Shown piece after piece: positions 1 to 9,331 of a stretch of 64,000 nucleotides of DNA. The DNA is taken from the NCBI RefSeq assembly GCF_019041915.1, contig NZ_JAHPYF010000004.1, positions 127,500 through 191,499 on the forward strand, in the 5' to 3' direction. A program made the position numbers and the translations under genes. Origin of the DNA: Collinsella sp. MSK.8.10 (GTDB lineage: Bacteria > Actinomycetota > Coriobacteriia > Coriobacteriales > Coriobacteriaceae). The notes beneath the pieces are model-generated. The model was not told the origin of the DNA. It did no database searches and was given only the letters and a program-made list of their open reading frames with translations. Every line of letters begins with the position of its first letter. The first letter of the stretch is position 1.

Positions 1-59
1 CCTGGGATGGGCGCTGCCTTCGCGACGTTTGCCCCGCTTCGGGGGGCGATGCCCGGTGA
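1..59 (+). CDS. possible C-terminal tail of an upstream cobalamin gene (partial)
   Basis: An open frame enters from the window edge and ends with TGA at 57-59, overlapping the ATG of cbiB by one base. Such stop-start overlaps are the rule in this operon, so an upstream cob gene is plausible. Only about 18 codons are visible and no family can be recognised. Confidence 0.3.
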   Translation, partial: WDGRCLRDVCPASGGDAR

Positions 60-1033
60 TGACGATTTTTGCCGTCGCCGCCGGGTTCGCGGCCGACCTT
101 GCCTTCGGCGACCCGCGCTGGCTTCCCCATCCCGTTGTCGCCATGGGGCGCGCGATCACGTGGGCCGAAGGCCGCCTGCGGGGCGCATTCCCGCAAACGT
201 CCGCGGGCACGCGTGCCGCAGGGCTTGTGCTCGCCGTGGCGCTTCCGCTTGCGTGTGGGCTTTTGACCTGGGGTATCCTACACCTTTGCGGAATGGTTCA
301 CTCCGGCTTGCGCTTCGTGGCCGAGGCATGGGCGAGCTATCAGATTCTCGCAGCATGCGAGCTGCGCCGCCAGAGCCTGGCCGTGGCCCGCGCGTTCTCG
401 AAGGGCGGCCTTGTCGCGGCGCGTGAAGCTGTCGGGCTCATCGTGGGACGCGACACGTCTGTTCTCGACGAGCAGGGCGTCGCGCGCGCCGCCGTGGAAA
501 CGGTGGCGGAGAACGCGAGCGACGGCGTCATCGCGCCGCTTTTCTACCTTATGATCGGGGGTGCGCCCTTGGGCATGGCGTACAAGGCGGTGAACACGCT
601 CGACAGCATGGTGGGCTACAAAAACGAGCGCTACATCGACTTCGGCTGCGCCTCGGCGCGCCTCGACGATGCGGTGAACTGGATTCCCTCGCGCTTATCG
701 GCCCTGTTCATGATCGCCATGTGCCCGATCGTCGGGCTTGACGCGCGCGGGGCGGCGCGCATCTGGCGCCGCGACAGGCGTCGCCATGCGAGCCCGAACG
801 CGGCGCAGACCGAGTCAGCGTGCGCGGGCGCGCTCGGGCTGCGCCTGGCAGGGCCCGCGGTGTATTTCGGCAAGCTCGTTGAGAAACCGACGATAGGCGA
901 CGCGTCCCGTGAAATCGAGTGGGGCGACATCGCCCGGGCGACGAGGCTCATGCTCGCCGCGTCCGTATGCGCGCTCGTCGTCTTCGGCGCCGCGCGCGCG
1001 GCGGTCGTGCTCGCCGTGGGGGCGATGGCATGA
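59..1033 (+). CDS. cbiB: adenosylcobinamide-phosphate synthase CbiB
   Basis: This integral membrane enzyme attaches the aminopropanol (phosphate) arm to adenosylcobyric acid late in cobalamin assembly. The 324-residue product has the family's typical N-terminus (AADLAFGDPRWLPHPVVAMG), several hydrophobic segments and the conserved block around residues 140-190 (VETVAENASDGVIAPLFY, then AYKAVNTLDSMVGYKNERY). An in-frame TTG at 29 would add ten residues, but ATG at 59 places the protein at the normal CbiB N-terminus. It overlaps cobD by four bases (ATGA), implying translational coupling. CobD, encoded next, supplies its aminopropanol-phosphate substrate. Identification is by motif recognition and operon context. 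Confidence 0.93.
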   Translation: MTIFAVAAGFAADLAFGDPRWLPHPVVAMGRAITWAEGRLRGAFPQTSAGTRAAGLVLAVALPLACGLLTWGILHLCGMVHSGLRFVAEAWASYQILAACELRRQSLAVARAFSKGGLVAAREAVGLIVGRDTSVLDEQGVARAAVETVAENASDGVIAPLFYLMIGGAPLGMAYKAVNTLDSMVGYKNERYIDFGCASARLDDAVNWIPSRLSALFMIAMCPIVGLDARGAARIWRRDRRRHASPNAAQTESACAGALGLRLAGPAVYFGKLVEKPTIGDASREIEWGDIARATRLMLAASVCALVVFGAARAAVVLAVGAMA

Positions 1034-2253
1034 GGGAAGACCACGCCGCGTCCCGGGCTGCGGGGGGAATCCTGCGCGCCCGTGCGCATGGGGGCAGCTC
1101 GCAATCGCTCGGCATCGCTTGCGAAGGGGGCGCCTCCGACCTCATTGACTTCTCGGTGAACGTGAATCCGGCAGGCCCCTCGCCGCGCGCCGTCGCCGCA
1201 GCTTGCAAGGCGCTTTCTCGAATCGACGCCTACCCCGATAGGGAAAGCCTCGCCCTCGTTCGCGCCCTAGCGCGTGCCCAGGGCATTCCCGAAGATACTA
1301 TCGTCTGCGGCGCGGGCGCGTCCGACATCATCTGGCGGCTCGCCGCGGCGATGCGCCCGAAACGCATCGTCGTGTGCGCGCCGACGTTCTCTGAATATGC
1401 GGAGGCGGCATCGTACTACGGCGCATGCGTGCAGGAGTTCCCGCTCTCCGAAGCGGACGACTTCGACGTGCCCGCCTCCTTCGCCCGCGCGATCGAGGGG
1501 CCGGGAGACGTGGCGTACCTCTGCAATCCGAACAACCCGACGGGGCGCCTCGTCGACCCCAGCGTGATCGATGCCGCGGCTTGCCGCTGCGAGCAGGTGG
1601 GCGCGCTGCTCGTCGTGGACGAGTGCTTCCTCGGATTTGCGCCCGACGCCCGCGAAAGGAGCGTGGCCGCATGCGCCGCGTGTTCGCGCCATGTGGCCGT
1701 GCTCTCCGCGTTCACCAAGCTCTACGGAATGGCGGGGTTGCGGTTGGGATATCTGATCAGCGGAAACGCCCAACTCATCGAGGGGATTCGCCGGGCGGGG
1801 CAGGCGTGGCCCGTCTCCTCGGTCGCCGAGGCCGCGGGCATCGCCGCCCTGGAAGACGTCGAATACGTCTCGCGCACGCGCGATGTATTGGCGGGCGAGC
1901 GAGCGTGGCTTTCCCACGAGCTCTCCTCGCTCGGGCTTTCCGTCGTGCCGTCGGATGCGAACTTCCTTTTAGTCCGCACGCCGGCGAAAGACATCCCCGA
2001 GCGCCTGTATAAACAGGGGGTTTTGGTCCGCACGTGCGACTCGTTTTCGGTACTGTCCCGTTTCTGGTGCCGCGTCGCGGTGCGCACGCGCAAGGAGAAT
2101 GCCCGGCTTGCGATGGCCTTCAGCCGCGCGCTTCGGGTGGAAGGTGCATCGGGCGAAGCCGAACCCGACGAACGGGGCGGCGCTTCTTGCAGCGGCGCTA
2201 TGGCGGGCGCGGATGGCCGAGGCTCAGCGAAGGAGGTCGATACCCGTGGGTAG
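1030..2253 (+). CDS. cobD: L-threonine-O-3-phosphate decarboxylase CobD
   Basis: A PLP-dependent aminotransferase-fold enzyme that makes (R)-1-amino-2-propanol phosphate for the nucleotide loop of cobalamin. Visible motifs are the N-terminal IDFSVNVNPAGPSP, the cofactor-site blocks YLCNPNNPTGR and VVDECFLGFAP, and the PLP lysine in SAFTKLYGMAGLRLGY. The start is ATG 1030, overlapping the cbiB stop; the frame is open further upstream, but that part is the shadow of cbiB. At 407 residues it is longer than usual because of a C-terminal tail of about 40 residues that is rich in Gly/Ala/Glu and overlaps the start of cbiP. Confidence 0.92.
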   Translation: MREDHAASRAAGGILRARAHGGSSQSLGIACEGGASDLIDFSVNVNPAGPSPRAVAAACKALSRIDAYPDRESLALVRALARAQGIPEDTIVCGAGASDIIWRLAAAMRPKRIVVCAPTFSEYAEAASYYGACVQEFPLSEADDFDVPASFARAIEGPGDVAYLCNPNNPTGRLVDPSVIDAAACRCEQVGALLVVDECFLGFAPDARERSVAACAACSRHVAVLSAFTKLYGMAGLRLGYLISGNAQLIEGIRRAGQAWPVSSVAEAAGIAALEDVEYVSRTRDVLAGERAWLSHELSSLGLSVVPSDANFLLVRTPAKDIPERLYKQGVLVRTCDSFSVLSRFWCRVAVRTRKENARLAMAFSRALRVEGASGEAEPDERGGASCSGAMAGADGRGSAKEVDTRG

Positions 2254-3745
2254 GGCGAAGCCCATCATGATCCAGGGCACCATGTCGAACGCGGGGAAGA
2301 GCCTGCTTGCGGCGGGGCTGTGCCGTGTGCTTTCGCAGGACGGCCTGCGTGTGGCTCCCTTCAAGAGCCAGAACATGGCGCTCAACAGCGGTGTCACGGC
2401 CGACGGGCTCGAGATGGGGCGTGCCCAGATCATGCAGGCCGAGGCGTGCGGCATCGCGCCCGACGTGCGCATGAACCCCATCCTGCTCAAGCCCGAAAGC
2501 GACCACCGAAGCCAGCTCATCGTGGCCGGCAAGGCGCAGGGAGCCTTCGCTGCGAGGGACTACTTCGCGCGAAAGAAGGCGCTCATGCCGCAGATTTTGG
2601 AGGCGTTCGATTCGCTCGCGGAGGAAAACGACGTCATCGTCATCGAGGGCGCCGGCAGCCCCGCCGAAATCAACCTTTCCGAAAACGACATCGTCAACAT
2701 GGGGCTCGCGCGCGCCGTGTCCTCCCCCGTGCTGCTCGTGGGCGACATCGACCCAGGCGGGGTGTTTGCCCAGCTCTACGGCACGGTCGCGCTCTTTGCG
2801 CCCGAGGATCGCGCGCTTTTGCGGGGGCTTGTGGTGAACAAGTTCCGCGGCGATGTGGAAATCCTGCGCCCGGGTTTGGCCCCGCTGGAGAAGATGTGCG
2901 GGGTTCCCGTCGTGGGGGTCGTGCCGTATCTTACGCTCGACCTGGACGACGAGGACTCGCTTGCGCCGCGCCTATCTGCCCGCGAGGCGCGCGGCGTCAT
3001 CGACGTCGCCGTCGTGCGCCTTCCGCATCTGTCGAACTTCACCGACTTCGACCCGCTTTCGCGCGTGCCCGGCGTGGGCGTGCGCTACGTTTCCTCGACG
3101 ACCGATCTGGGCCGACCCGACCTGGTGGTGCTTCCCGGCTCGAAGACCACGCTCGACGACGCGCGCTGGCTTGTGGCTAGCGGCATCGGAGCCTGTGTAC
3201 GCGCTCTTTCGGGCGCGGGCACGCCGGTGCTCGGCATATGCGGAGGTTACCAGCTTTTGGGAGACGAGCTTTCCGACCCGCACGGCAGGGAAGGCGCTGG
3301 CACCGCGCGCGGGCTCGGGCTCATCCCTGCAAGTACGGTGTTCAAGGAGGAAAAGCGCCTCGCCCAGTCGGAGCTGCGCATTACGGGCGCCCAAGGCGCG
3401 TTCTCGGTGTGGAACGGCATGACGGCGCGCGGGTACGAGATTCACGACGGCGAAACGTCCGTCTCCTGCGCCCCTGCGGGCACGATTGGCGGCAAACCAG
3501 AAGGCGCGGCCTGCGGAAACGTGTTCGGAACCTATCTCCACGGCCTGTTCGACGAACCGGGGGTGGCACTCGCCCTCGCGCGCTCGCTTGCGCGCATGCG
3601 CGGCCTGCCCGAGAGCGTCGTGGGTGCTGAGGGCGCGGTGTCCGCGGCCGATCACCGTGCGCGCGAGTTCGACCGCCTGGCCGACTCCGTGCGCGGGGCG
3701 CTCGACATGGAGTATGTCTACCGCATTATCGAGGAGGGCGTATGA
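2246..3745 (+). CDS. cbiP: cobyric acid synthase CbiP (CobQ)
   Basis: Glutamine-dependent amidase that amidates four side chains of adenosylcobyrinic acid a,c-diamide. The N-terminal dethiobiotin-synthetase-like ATPase domain begins IMIQGTMSNAGKSLLAAGLC. The C-terminal class I glutaminase domain has the nucleophile elbow VLGICGGYQLLG (about residue 330) and the late His region GTYLHGLFD. I chose GTG 2246 because AGGAGG at 2231-2236 sits nine bases upstream and the protein then starts just before the P-loop; the longer upstream frame is a shadow of cobD. It overlaps cobD by 8 bases and the next gene by 4. Confidence 0.93.
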   Translation: MGRAKPIMIQGTMSNAGKSLLAAGLCRVLSQDGLRVAPFKSQNMALNSGVTADGLEMGRAQIMQAEACGIAPDVRMNPILLKPESDHRSQLIVAGKAQGAFAARDYFARKKALMPQILEAFDSLAEENDVIVIEGAGSPAEINLSENDIVNMGLARAVSSPVLLVGDIDPGGVFAQLYGTVALFAPEDRALLRGLVVNKFRGDVEILRPGLAPLEKMCGVPVVGVVPYLTLDLDDEDSLAPRLSAREARGVIDVAVVRLPHLSNFTDFDPLSRVPGVGVRYVSSTTDLGRPDLVVLPGSKTTLDDARWLVASGIGACVRALSGAGTPVLGICGGYQLLGDELSDPHGREGAGTARGLGLIPASTVFKEEKRLAQSELRITGAQGAFSVWNGMTARGYEIHDGETSVSCAPAGTIGGKPEGAACGNVFGTYLHGLFDEPGVALALARSLARMRGLPESVVGAEGAVSAADHRAREFDRLADSVRGALDMEYVYRIIEEGV

Positions 3746-4257
3746 TCCACGTGTATCATGGCGACGGCAAAGGCAAGACCACGGCGGCGATGGGGCTCGC
3801 CCTTCGCATGCTCGCCGCAGGCCGCCGCGTCGTCGTTGTGCAGTTCCTGAAAGACGGCGAAAGCGGGGAGGCGCGCCTGCTCTCCGAGCATTTCGGCGTG
3901 CCCGTGTTCGCGGGGAAGGCGTCGGACAAGTTTACCTGGTCCATGACGTCGGAAGAACTTGCCGCGACGCGCGAGTTGCACGATGGGAACCTCGCTTCTG
4001 CGCTCGCCGAGCTCGAGGGCGCGCAGGAGGGGCTGCTCGTGCTCGACGAGGCGCTCGACGCGCTTTCGAAGGGGCTTGTCGACGAGGCGCTCGTGGACCG
4101 CGCGCTCGATATGTCCGCGCGCGGCGTCGAAGTAGCGCTCACCGGGCGCGCGCCTTCCCGCAAGATCGTGGAGAAGGCCGACTACATAACCGAGATGCGG
4201 TGCGAGAAACACCCCTACGAGCAGGGGATATGTGCACGGGAAGGAGTGGAGTACTAG
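3742..4257 (+). CDS. cobO: cob(I)yrinic acid a,c-diamide adenosyltransferase (CobA/CobO type)
   Basis: Transfers the adenosyl group of ATP to the cobalt of corrinoids. The 171-residue protein is of typical length for the BtuR/CobO/CobA family and opens with IHVYHGDGKGKTTAAMGLAL, the modified P-loop of this family. Further family features are VVQFLKDGESGEA and the LLVLDEALDAL acidic motif. The ATG overlaps the cbiP stop (ATGA). The symbol differs between organisms (btuR, cobA, cobO); function and not nomenclature is what the sequence supports. Confidence 0.92.
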   Translation: MIHVYHGDGKGKTTAAMGLALRMLAAGRRVVVVQFLKDGESGEARLLSEHFGVPVFAGKASDKFTWSMTSEELAATRELHDGNLASALAELEGAQEGLLVLDEALDALSKGLVDEALVDRALDMSARGVEVALTGRAPSRKIVEKADYITEMRCEKHPYEQGICAREGVEY

Positions 4258-4899
4258 ATGGATTCCAAGGAGATGGCGCCCGGCGACATCGAGCGGCGCA
4301 GCTTTGAAATCATCACCGAAGAGCTCGGCGGCCGCACGTTCCCGCCGCTCGAAGAGCCCGTCGTGAAGCGCGTCATCCACACCACTGCCGACTTCTCGTA
4401 CGCCGATTCCCTCGTGTTCACCCATGACGCCGCGCACTGTGCGCTCGACGCACTGCGCGCAGGGGCCACGGTGCTCACCGACACGAACATGGCGCTCGCG
4501 GGCATAAGCAAGCCCGCGCTTGCGAAGCTCGGCTGCAAGGCCGTGTGCTACATGGCTGACCCTGATGTCGCCGCGGCTGCGCGCGCCGCGGGCACGACTC
4601 GCGCCGTTGCGAGCATGGACAAAGCTTGCGGCATCGAGGGTCCGCTCATCGTGGCCGTCGGTAACGCTCCCACAGCACTTCTGCGCCTCGCCGAGCTCAT
4701 GGACGCGGGGAAGATCGCGCCCGCGCTCGTCGTTGGGGTGCCGGTCGGGTTTGTGAACGTGGTCGAGGCGAAAGAGGAGCTACTCGCGCGACGCGTGCCG
4801 GCCATCGTCGCGAGGGGTCGCAAGGGCGGATCGACCGTGGCGGCCGCTATTATGAACGCGCTTCTCTACCAGATCACGCGCCCAGGCGGCCCGAAGTGA
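4258..4899 (+). CDS. cbiC: cobalt-precorrin-8 methylmutase CbiC
   Basis: Moves the C-11 methyl group to C-12 to give cobyrinic acid. The 213-residue protein has the family pattern: IERRSFEIITEE near the N-terminus, RVIHTTADFSYADSL around residues 40-55 with the conserved histidine, VLTDTNMALAGI, and a C-terminal GVPVGFVNVVEAKEEL followed by ARGRKGGSTVAAAIMNALL. The start codon abuts the stop of the adenosyltransferase. Its presence together with cbiJ shows that corrin-ring steps are encoded here as well as the late steps. The remaining ring genes must lie outside the window. Confidence 0.94.
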   Translation: MDSKEMAPGDIERRSFEIITEELGGRTFPPLEEPVVKRVIHTTADFSYADSLVFTHDAAHCALDALRAGATVLTDTNMALAGISKPALAKLGCKAVCYMADPDVAAAARAAGTTRAVASMDKACGIEGPLIVAVGNAPTALLRLAELMDAGKIAPALVVGVPVGFVNVVEAKEELLARRVPAIVARGRKGGSTVAAAIMNALLYQITRPGGPK

Positions 4900-5669
4900 C
4901 GGCGCCCGCATCCGCACCGGCGCTGCGCATCTTCGCCGGCACCACCGAGGGCCGCCTTCTGTGCGAATGGGCGAGCGGGGCGGGCATCCCCGCCCATGCC
5001 TACGCGGCAACCGAGTACGGAGGCGAGCTTTTGGGCGAGCTTCCGGGCATCGAGGTACATGCGGGCAGGCTCAACGAGGCCGACATGGAGCGCGAGCTTT
5101 CCGGCGCGCGCATCGTCGTCGACGCCACGCACCCCTTCGCTACGCTCGCAAGCGGCAACATCCGAGCCGCTTCGCTCGCCGTGGGTGCACGATGCCTGCG
5201 CCTTGCGCGCCCGGTCGAGGCGCTGCCCAAAGGCGTCGTGTCGGTCGCGTCGATCGCCTGCGCGGCGCGCTTTCTCTCCGAGAACCCGGGTCGCGCGCTT
5301 CTCACGACGGGGAGCAAGGAGCTTGCTCCCTACACGCGCGTCGCCGATTTCGCGGAGCGCTTCTTCGTGCGTGTGCTCCCGCTGCCCGGTGCTATAACGA
5401 AGTGCATCGACGCGGGGTTTTCGCCGTCGCACGTCATCGGCATGCAGGGGCCCTTCACCCGCGAGCTCAACGAGGCGATGCTTCGGCAGGTGGGCGCCCA
5501 GTGGCTTGTGACCAAGGACTCGGGAACCGTAGGCGGCACGGCCGAGAAGATCGCCTCCGCGCGCGACGTGGGAGCGCGCTGTATTGTGGTCGCCCGTCCC
5601 GCCGAGGGAGGCGGGGCTCTTTCGCTTCGGGAAGTGGAAGACGCGCTCTTACGGGAGTTCGCACGCTAG
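4896..5669 (+). CDS. cbiJ: cobalt-precorrin-6A reductase CbiJ (CobK)
   Basis: NAD(P)H-dependent reductase of the precorrin macrocycle. The 257-residue protein starts APALRIFAGTTEGRLL, the usual N-terminal GTTEGR motif, and contains VVDATHPFA (about residues 75-83), LLTTGSKEL and TKDSGTVGGTAEKI near the C-terminus, all characteristic of CobK/CbiJ. The start is GTG 4896, overlapping the cbiC stop by four bases. This is the last gene of the visible operon, since an IS remnant and a hairpin repeat follow. Confidence 0.93.
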   Translation: MTAPASAPALRIFAGTTEGRLLCEWASGAGIPAHAYAATEYGGELLGELPGIEVHAGRLNEADMERELSGARIVVDATHPFATLASGNIRAASLAVGARCLRLARPVEALPKGVVSVASIACAARFLSENPGRALLTTGSKELAPYTRVADFAERFFVRVLPLPGAITKCIDAGFSPSHVIGMQGPFTRELNEAMLRQVGAQWLVTKDSGTVGGTAEKIASARDVGARCIVVARPAEGGGALSLREVEDALLREFAR

Positions 5670-5699
5670 GCGCTCGCCGCGCCTGCGCGCACTCCCGCC

Positions 5700-5799
5700 C
5701 GCGAGGAGGAGCGCCTCGAGCAAGCTCGAACCGTACAAGACCGTCATCCGCCAAAAGCTCGAGGACGACGCCCGGAACTGGCGTAAGCAGCCCTTCAAT
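5700..5799 (+). pseudogene. IS21-family IstA transposase remnant
   Basis: In the frame of about 5704-5799 the translation reads SSKLEPYKTVIRQKLEDD followed by ARNWRKQ. This resembles the IstA segment where '(P)SKLxPYK' is followed by the linker and a 'RKQRHTA'-type block. The match stops after RKQ, exactly where the hairpin repeat starting at 5800 begins. No istB, terminal inverted repeats or other IstA domains are present. Assignment rests on a short stretch, so it is suggestive only. Confidence 0.45.
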
Positions 5800-5868
5800 A
5801 AGTTGCGGTGAAATAGTGTCTTTTTTTGCTGCTAGATAGCATATCCAGTCCCTAATTCACCGCAACTT
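5800..5868. repeat. intergenic hairpin repeat, copy 1 (AGTTGCGGTGAA arms)
   Basis: Arms AAGTTGCGGTGAA (5800-5812) and TTCACCGCAACTT (5856-5868) are perfect inverted repeats around a 43-nt centre. The right arm runs into five Ts, so the element could also terminate the cobalamin operon. A second copy at 22021-22087 shares the arms and the internal CAGTCC near the right arm. Confidence 0.8.
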
Positions 5869-5880
5869 TTTGGTGGTGGC

Positions 5881-7095
5881 TTACTGGTAGCGAAGGCACT
5901 CCACCGGGTCGAGCTTTGCCGCGCGGCGAGCGGGGTAGAAGCCAAAGATTACGCCGATGCCGACGGAGACGCCGAAGGCCAGCAGTACCGTGGCGATTGA
6001 AAAGCTCGGCGTGATTTGCCCGCTGGCACCGAGCTCGCTGAGAACCCCTGATCCTGCGGCAAACATCGCGAGGCCCCAGGCCAGCAGATAGCCAATCAGG
6101 ACACCCAGCAGGCCACCGGTGACGCACAGTGCCGAGGACTCGGCCAAAAACTGCGCGGTGATATCGCGACGACTGGCGCCCAGGGCACGGCGAATACCGA
6201 TCTCGCGGATGCGCTCGGTCACGTTGGTGAGCATCATATTCATAATGCCGATACCGCCGACAAGCAGCGAGATGCTGGCGACAGCACCCATGATAAGCGA
6301 GAACGCGCCCATAAAGGAGTTGAGTGCATCGATGGCGCTTTTCATGGAGGTCGCCGATACACTGTCGTACTCATCATCCTCCGCGATGCCCTTCATCGCG
6401 CGCACCTTGGACTCGATAGTCTTGCAGAGCTCATCCATGTCCGTGCCCTCGGCGGCAAGTGCCGTCACGCTGGGGAATGAAGGGTTCTCGTCGCCAAACA
6501 GCCCGGAGATGGTTTCGCGTGGCATATACAGCGTGAGCGAGCCCATGGAGTCGCTGCCGCCATCAATCACGCCTACAATCTGCACCTCGCCGTTGGACAC
6601 CTTGATGGTTTTCCCCAGCGCATCCTGTTCGTTGCCGTAAAGCTGATCGGCGCCGCCGCGGCTGATGAGCGCCACGCGCGAGCCTGATTGGGACTCGGCC
6701 TGGGAATAGGTTCGCCCCGCAACGAGCTTGCTGGCCCCCACGGCGTCGAGCATGTCGCTATCGACACCCTGTGCCATGACGGTATAGCTTTTATCGCCGG
6801 TCTTGTACTCGGTATACGCGCTGTCGACAATGCCGATCTGCTCTATCTGCGGCACCAGTTTTTGAAGCTTCTCGATGTCCGACTCGGTGAGTTCTTGCGA
6901 CGAATAGATTTGCACCATGCGTGCCGCATTGAGGCCCAGGCTGTTGACCAAACTGTTTTGGATGCCGCCGATGAGCGAAGTCATGGCGATAACCGAGGCG
7001 ATGCCAATGACGATGCCCAGGATGGTGAGCAGGCTGCGGCCCTTGTTGGCCTCGAGCGAGTGAAGGGCTTCCTGGATGAGATCGCGGGCGCTCAT
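5881..7095 (-). CDS. MacB-type ABC transporter permease (FtsX family)
   Basis: 404-residue permease. It has one N-terminal membrane helix (LLTILGIVIGIASVIAM, about residues 21-37), a large extracellular MacB periplasmic-core-like domain (about 45-270), then three C-terminal helices forming the FtsX domain with the typical NMMLTNVTERIREIGIRRA cytoplasmic motif. This is the MacB topology. In a monoderm organism, MacB-like proteins usually export peptides or antimicrobials or sense envelope stress. It is third in a minus-strand operon with the ATPase (4-bp overlap) and adaptor. The substrate is not evident. Confidence 0.9.
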   Translation of the reverse strand: MSARDLIQEALHSLEANKGRSLLTILGIVIGIASVIAMTSLIGGIQNSLVNSLGLNAARMVQIYSSQELTESDIEKLQKLVPQIEQIGIVDSAYTEYKTGDKSYTVMAQGVDSDMLDAVGASKLVAGRTYSQAESQSGSRVALISRGGADQLYGNEQDALGKTIKVSNGEVQIVGVIDGGSDSMGSLTLYMPRETISGLFGDENPSFPSVTALAAEGTDMDELCKTIESKVRAMKGIAEDDEYDSVSATSMKSAIDALNSFMGAFSLIMGAVASISLLVGGIGIMNMMLTNVTERIREIGIRRALGASRRDITAQFLAESSALCVTGGLLGVLIGYLLAWGLAMFAAGSGVLSELGASGQITPSFSIATVLLAFGVSVGIGVIFGFYPARRAAKLDPVECLRYQ

Positions 7096-7865
7096 GCCAC
7101 CACTCCTTTCGGCGGGTTGGCGGAGGCGGAAATCATGGGCAGGCTATCTACGGCGCTGCGTAGGGTCTTCGGTGCATGTGGAATATACGCGCCGTCATGG
7201 ATGCGGCCGTCGCGGATGGTCACGGCGCGGTCGGCTTCGGCGGTGATGCCGGGGTCGTGTGTGATGAGCACGATGGTCTTGCCGCGCTCCTGAAGCTTGT
7301 GGAATGTTTCCATGACGAGCACTCCGGTTGCGGAGTCCAGGTTTCCCGTCGGCTCGTCGGCCAGAATGATGGGCGGGTCATTGACGAGGGCTCGCGCGAT
7401 TGCGACGCGCTGCATCTGTCCGCCCGAGAGCTCTGATATGCGGTGGTCCCAGTGGTCGACCGGCAGCGTGACGGCCTGCAGCGCGTGCACGGCGCGCATT
7501 TCGCGCTGGCTACGGGGCACATTGGTGTAGGCCAGCGGCAGCATGACGTTTTCGATAACCGACAGGCGCGGCAGCAGGTTGAAGCTCTGAAAGACAAAGC
7601 CAATGCTCAGGCCGCGGACTTCGGTGAGCTCGTCATCGTCAAGCTCGGCCACGTTGAGCCCTTGCAGGTAGTAGTCGCCCGCCGTCGGCTTATCCAGGCA
7701 GCCTAGGATGTTCATGAGCGTTGATTTGCCCGAGCCCGAGGGGCCAGTGATAGCGACGAATTCGCCGGGATTTACCGCCAGGCTCACGTTGTGCAGGATG
7801 TGGGCGCAACCCGCCTCGCTCTCAAAGATGCGGTGCACGTTGCGGATGTCGATAACGGGACGCAT
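7092..7865 (-). CDS. MacB/LolD-type ABC transporter ATPase
   Basis: 257-residue nucleotide-binding subunit. Walker A is GPSGSGKST, followed by the LolD/MacB-family [17 protein letters not shown]. The signature is [15 protein letters not shown], Walker B is [15 protein letters not shown], and the H-loop is VLITHD. A tail of about 30 residues follows the core. It starts where the adaptor gene ends and overlaps the permease start by four bases, so the three subunits are translationally coupled. Expected role: energising the permease encoded downstream. Confidence 0.94.
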   Translation of the reverse strand: MRPVIDIRNVHRIFESEAGCAHILHNVSLAVNPGEFVAITGPSGSGKSTLMNILGCLDKPTAGDYYLQGLNVAELDDDELTEVRGLSIGFVFQSFNLLPRLSVIENVMLPLAYTNVPRSQREMRAVHALQAVTLPVDHWDHRISELSGGQMQRVAIARALVNDPPIILADEPTGNLDSATGVLVMETFHKLQERGKTIVLITHDPGITAEADRAVTIRDGRIHDGAYIPHAPKTLRSAVDSLPMISASANPPKGVVA

Positions 7866-9298
7866 TACATGTCCTCATCGGCAGACATACTGCCCGAATC
7901 CGCGCTGTAGCCGCCGTCAGCCGTTGCGTCCGCTCCGGTGTCCATGACGAGCGTGTCGCCATCGCGCAGCTTGGTAACCGTTACGTTGGGGTTGATCTCG
8001 TTGCCCTGGTCGTCGCGCTTGACCTGTGTCTTGCCGACTACGGCTTCGTTGTCGTTTTGCGTCACGACGGTCACCTTGACGCGGCGCGTTTCCTTGCCTT
8101 CGTCATCGGTTGCCACGTTGACGTAATAGTGTTCGCCGTCTTCGGTCATGAGCGCCATCGTCGGCACCATCACCACGTCGTCGAGCTGCTCGGTCACCAC
8201 CGATACCTCGGCCGTCATGCCCGGCTTCAGGCGCGCGTCGGGCGCCTCGATGAGGATGTCGACGTTAAAGGTCACGCTGCCGCCGCCGTTGGCGGCGTCG
8301 GAGTTTGCCACCGACGCGATAGCCGTGACGGTGCCCTGGCTCACGATATCGGGAAACGCGGGATACGTGACGTTGGCGCTCTGCCCAACGGCGATCTTGG
8401 CGATGTCCTTTTCGCCCACCTGCACGGTCACCTTCATCTTGGATAGGTCGGCGATCTGCATGCACTGCTTGCCGCCGCTCGTATCGCTTTCGCCCATGAT
8501 CATGCCGCCTGTTACCGTGGCGCCCACCTTGGCGTTGAGCTCCACGATGCTACCCGAGCTCGGGGCCGTGACCGTGCGACTGGCGGCCTTGGCGTTCGCC
8601 TGGTCTAGGTTTGCCTGGGCCGAAGCGAGGCTGCGCTGCGCGGCCGATACGGCGTTCGTGTCCACTGATGCAGCGGAGACGCCAGCCGCTGCGGAAGCTC
8701 CATCGACGTCCGTCGTTGGGGTGGCCTGCGCGACAGCGGCGGCTTTCTGCGCGTTGGTGAGGTCTTCCTGGGCGGCTGCAACTGCACGCTGCGCCTCGGC
8801 AACGTTGCGATCGAGCTCGTCGTTTTTAATGGTCATAAGCACGTCGCCCTCGCTGACGGATTGGCCTGCCTGCACGTTGATCGAATCGACCGTGCCGTCG
8901 ACAGAAGGGGAGACCACTGAGGATGAAATGGGTTTGAGCTGGCCTTTCGCCTCGACCGTTGTGCTAAACGTGCCCTCGGTCACCATGTCGGTCACAGGCC
9001 CGCTAGCGCCCTGTGGCCGCGCATTGATAACCAGGGTTGCGACAATGGCAATGAGCGCGATGGCACCCACGACGCCGGCGGCAATACCGCGTCGGATGAG
9101 CTTTTTGCGCCGACGCTCGGCACGCTTTGCCTTGAGCTTTGCATAGGCTTCTTCATCGGAAATCTCGGCCGTATCGTTCGTGCGTTCGCTCTGCTTGTCG
9201 GCATGTACGTTTTTAATCAGAGGAATCGTTTCGGTGGCACCTTCGGGCGTGTACTCGGCATCATCCGGGCCTGGGGTGATGGTGGGGACATTCGGCAT
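7865..9298 (-). CDS. HlyD/MacA-family membrane-fusion (adaptor) protein
   Basis: 477-residue adaptor. It has a charged cytoplasmic N-terminus of about 70 residues, one membrane helix (AAGVVGAIALIAIVATLVI), a lipoyl/barrel half-motif (VDSINVQAGQSVSEGDVLMTI), an alanine-rich helical hairpin of about 85 residues, a second lipoyl half (GSIVELNAKVGATVTGG) and beta-barrel domains. This is the MacA/RND-adaptor layout. The Asp/Ser-rich C-terminus after about residue 455 is unusual and could be a flexible extracellular end. AAAGGAG lies just upstream of ATG 9298. It is first in the operon, followed without a gap by the ATPase and permease. Confidence 0.88.
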   Translation of the reverse strand: MPNVPTITPGPDDAEYTPEGATETIPLIKNVHADKQSERTNDTAEISDEEAYAKLKAKRAERRRKKLIRRGIAAGVVGAIALIAIVATLVINARPQGASGPVTDMVTEGTFSTTVEAKGQLKPISSSVVSPSVDGTVDSINVQAGQSVSEGDVLMTIKNDELDRNVAEAQRAVAAAQEDLTNAQKAAAVAQATPTTDVDGASAAAGVSAASVDTNAVSAAQRSLASAQANLDQANAKAASRTVTAPSSGSIVELNAKVGATVTGGMIMGESDTSGGKQCMQIADLSKMKVTVQVGEKDIAKIAVGQSANVTYPAFPDIVSQGTVTAIASVANSDAANGGGSVTFNVDILIEAPDARLKPGMTAEVSVVTEQLDDVVMVPTMALMTEDGEHYYVNVATDDEGKETRRVKVTVVTQNDNEAVVGKTQVKRDDQGNEINPNVTVTKLRDGDTLVMDTGADATADGGYSADSGSMSADEDM

Positions 9299-9331
9299 AG
9301 CGTCTCCTTTATAGAAAGTTCCTCAATAAGT

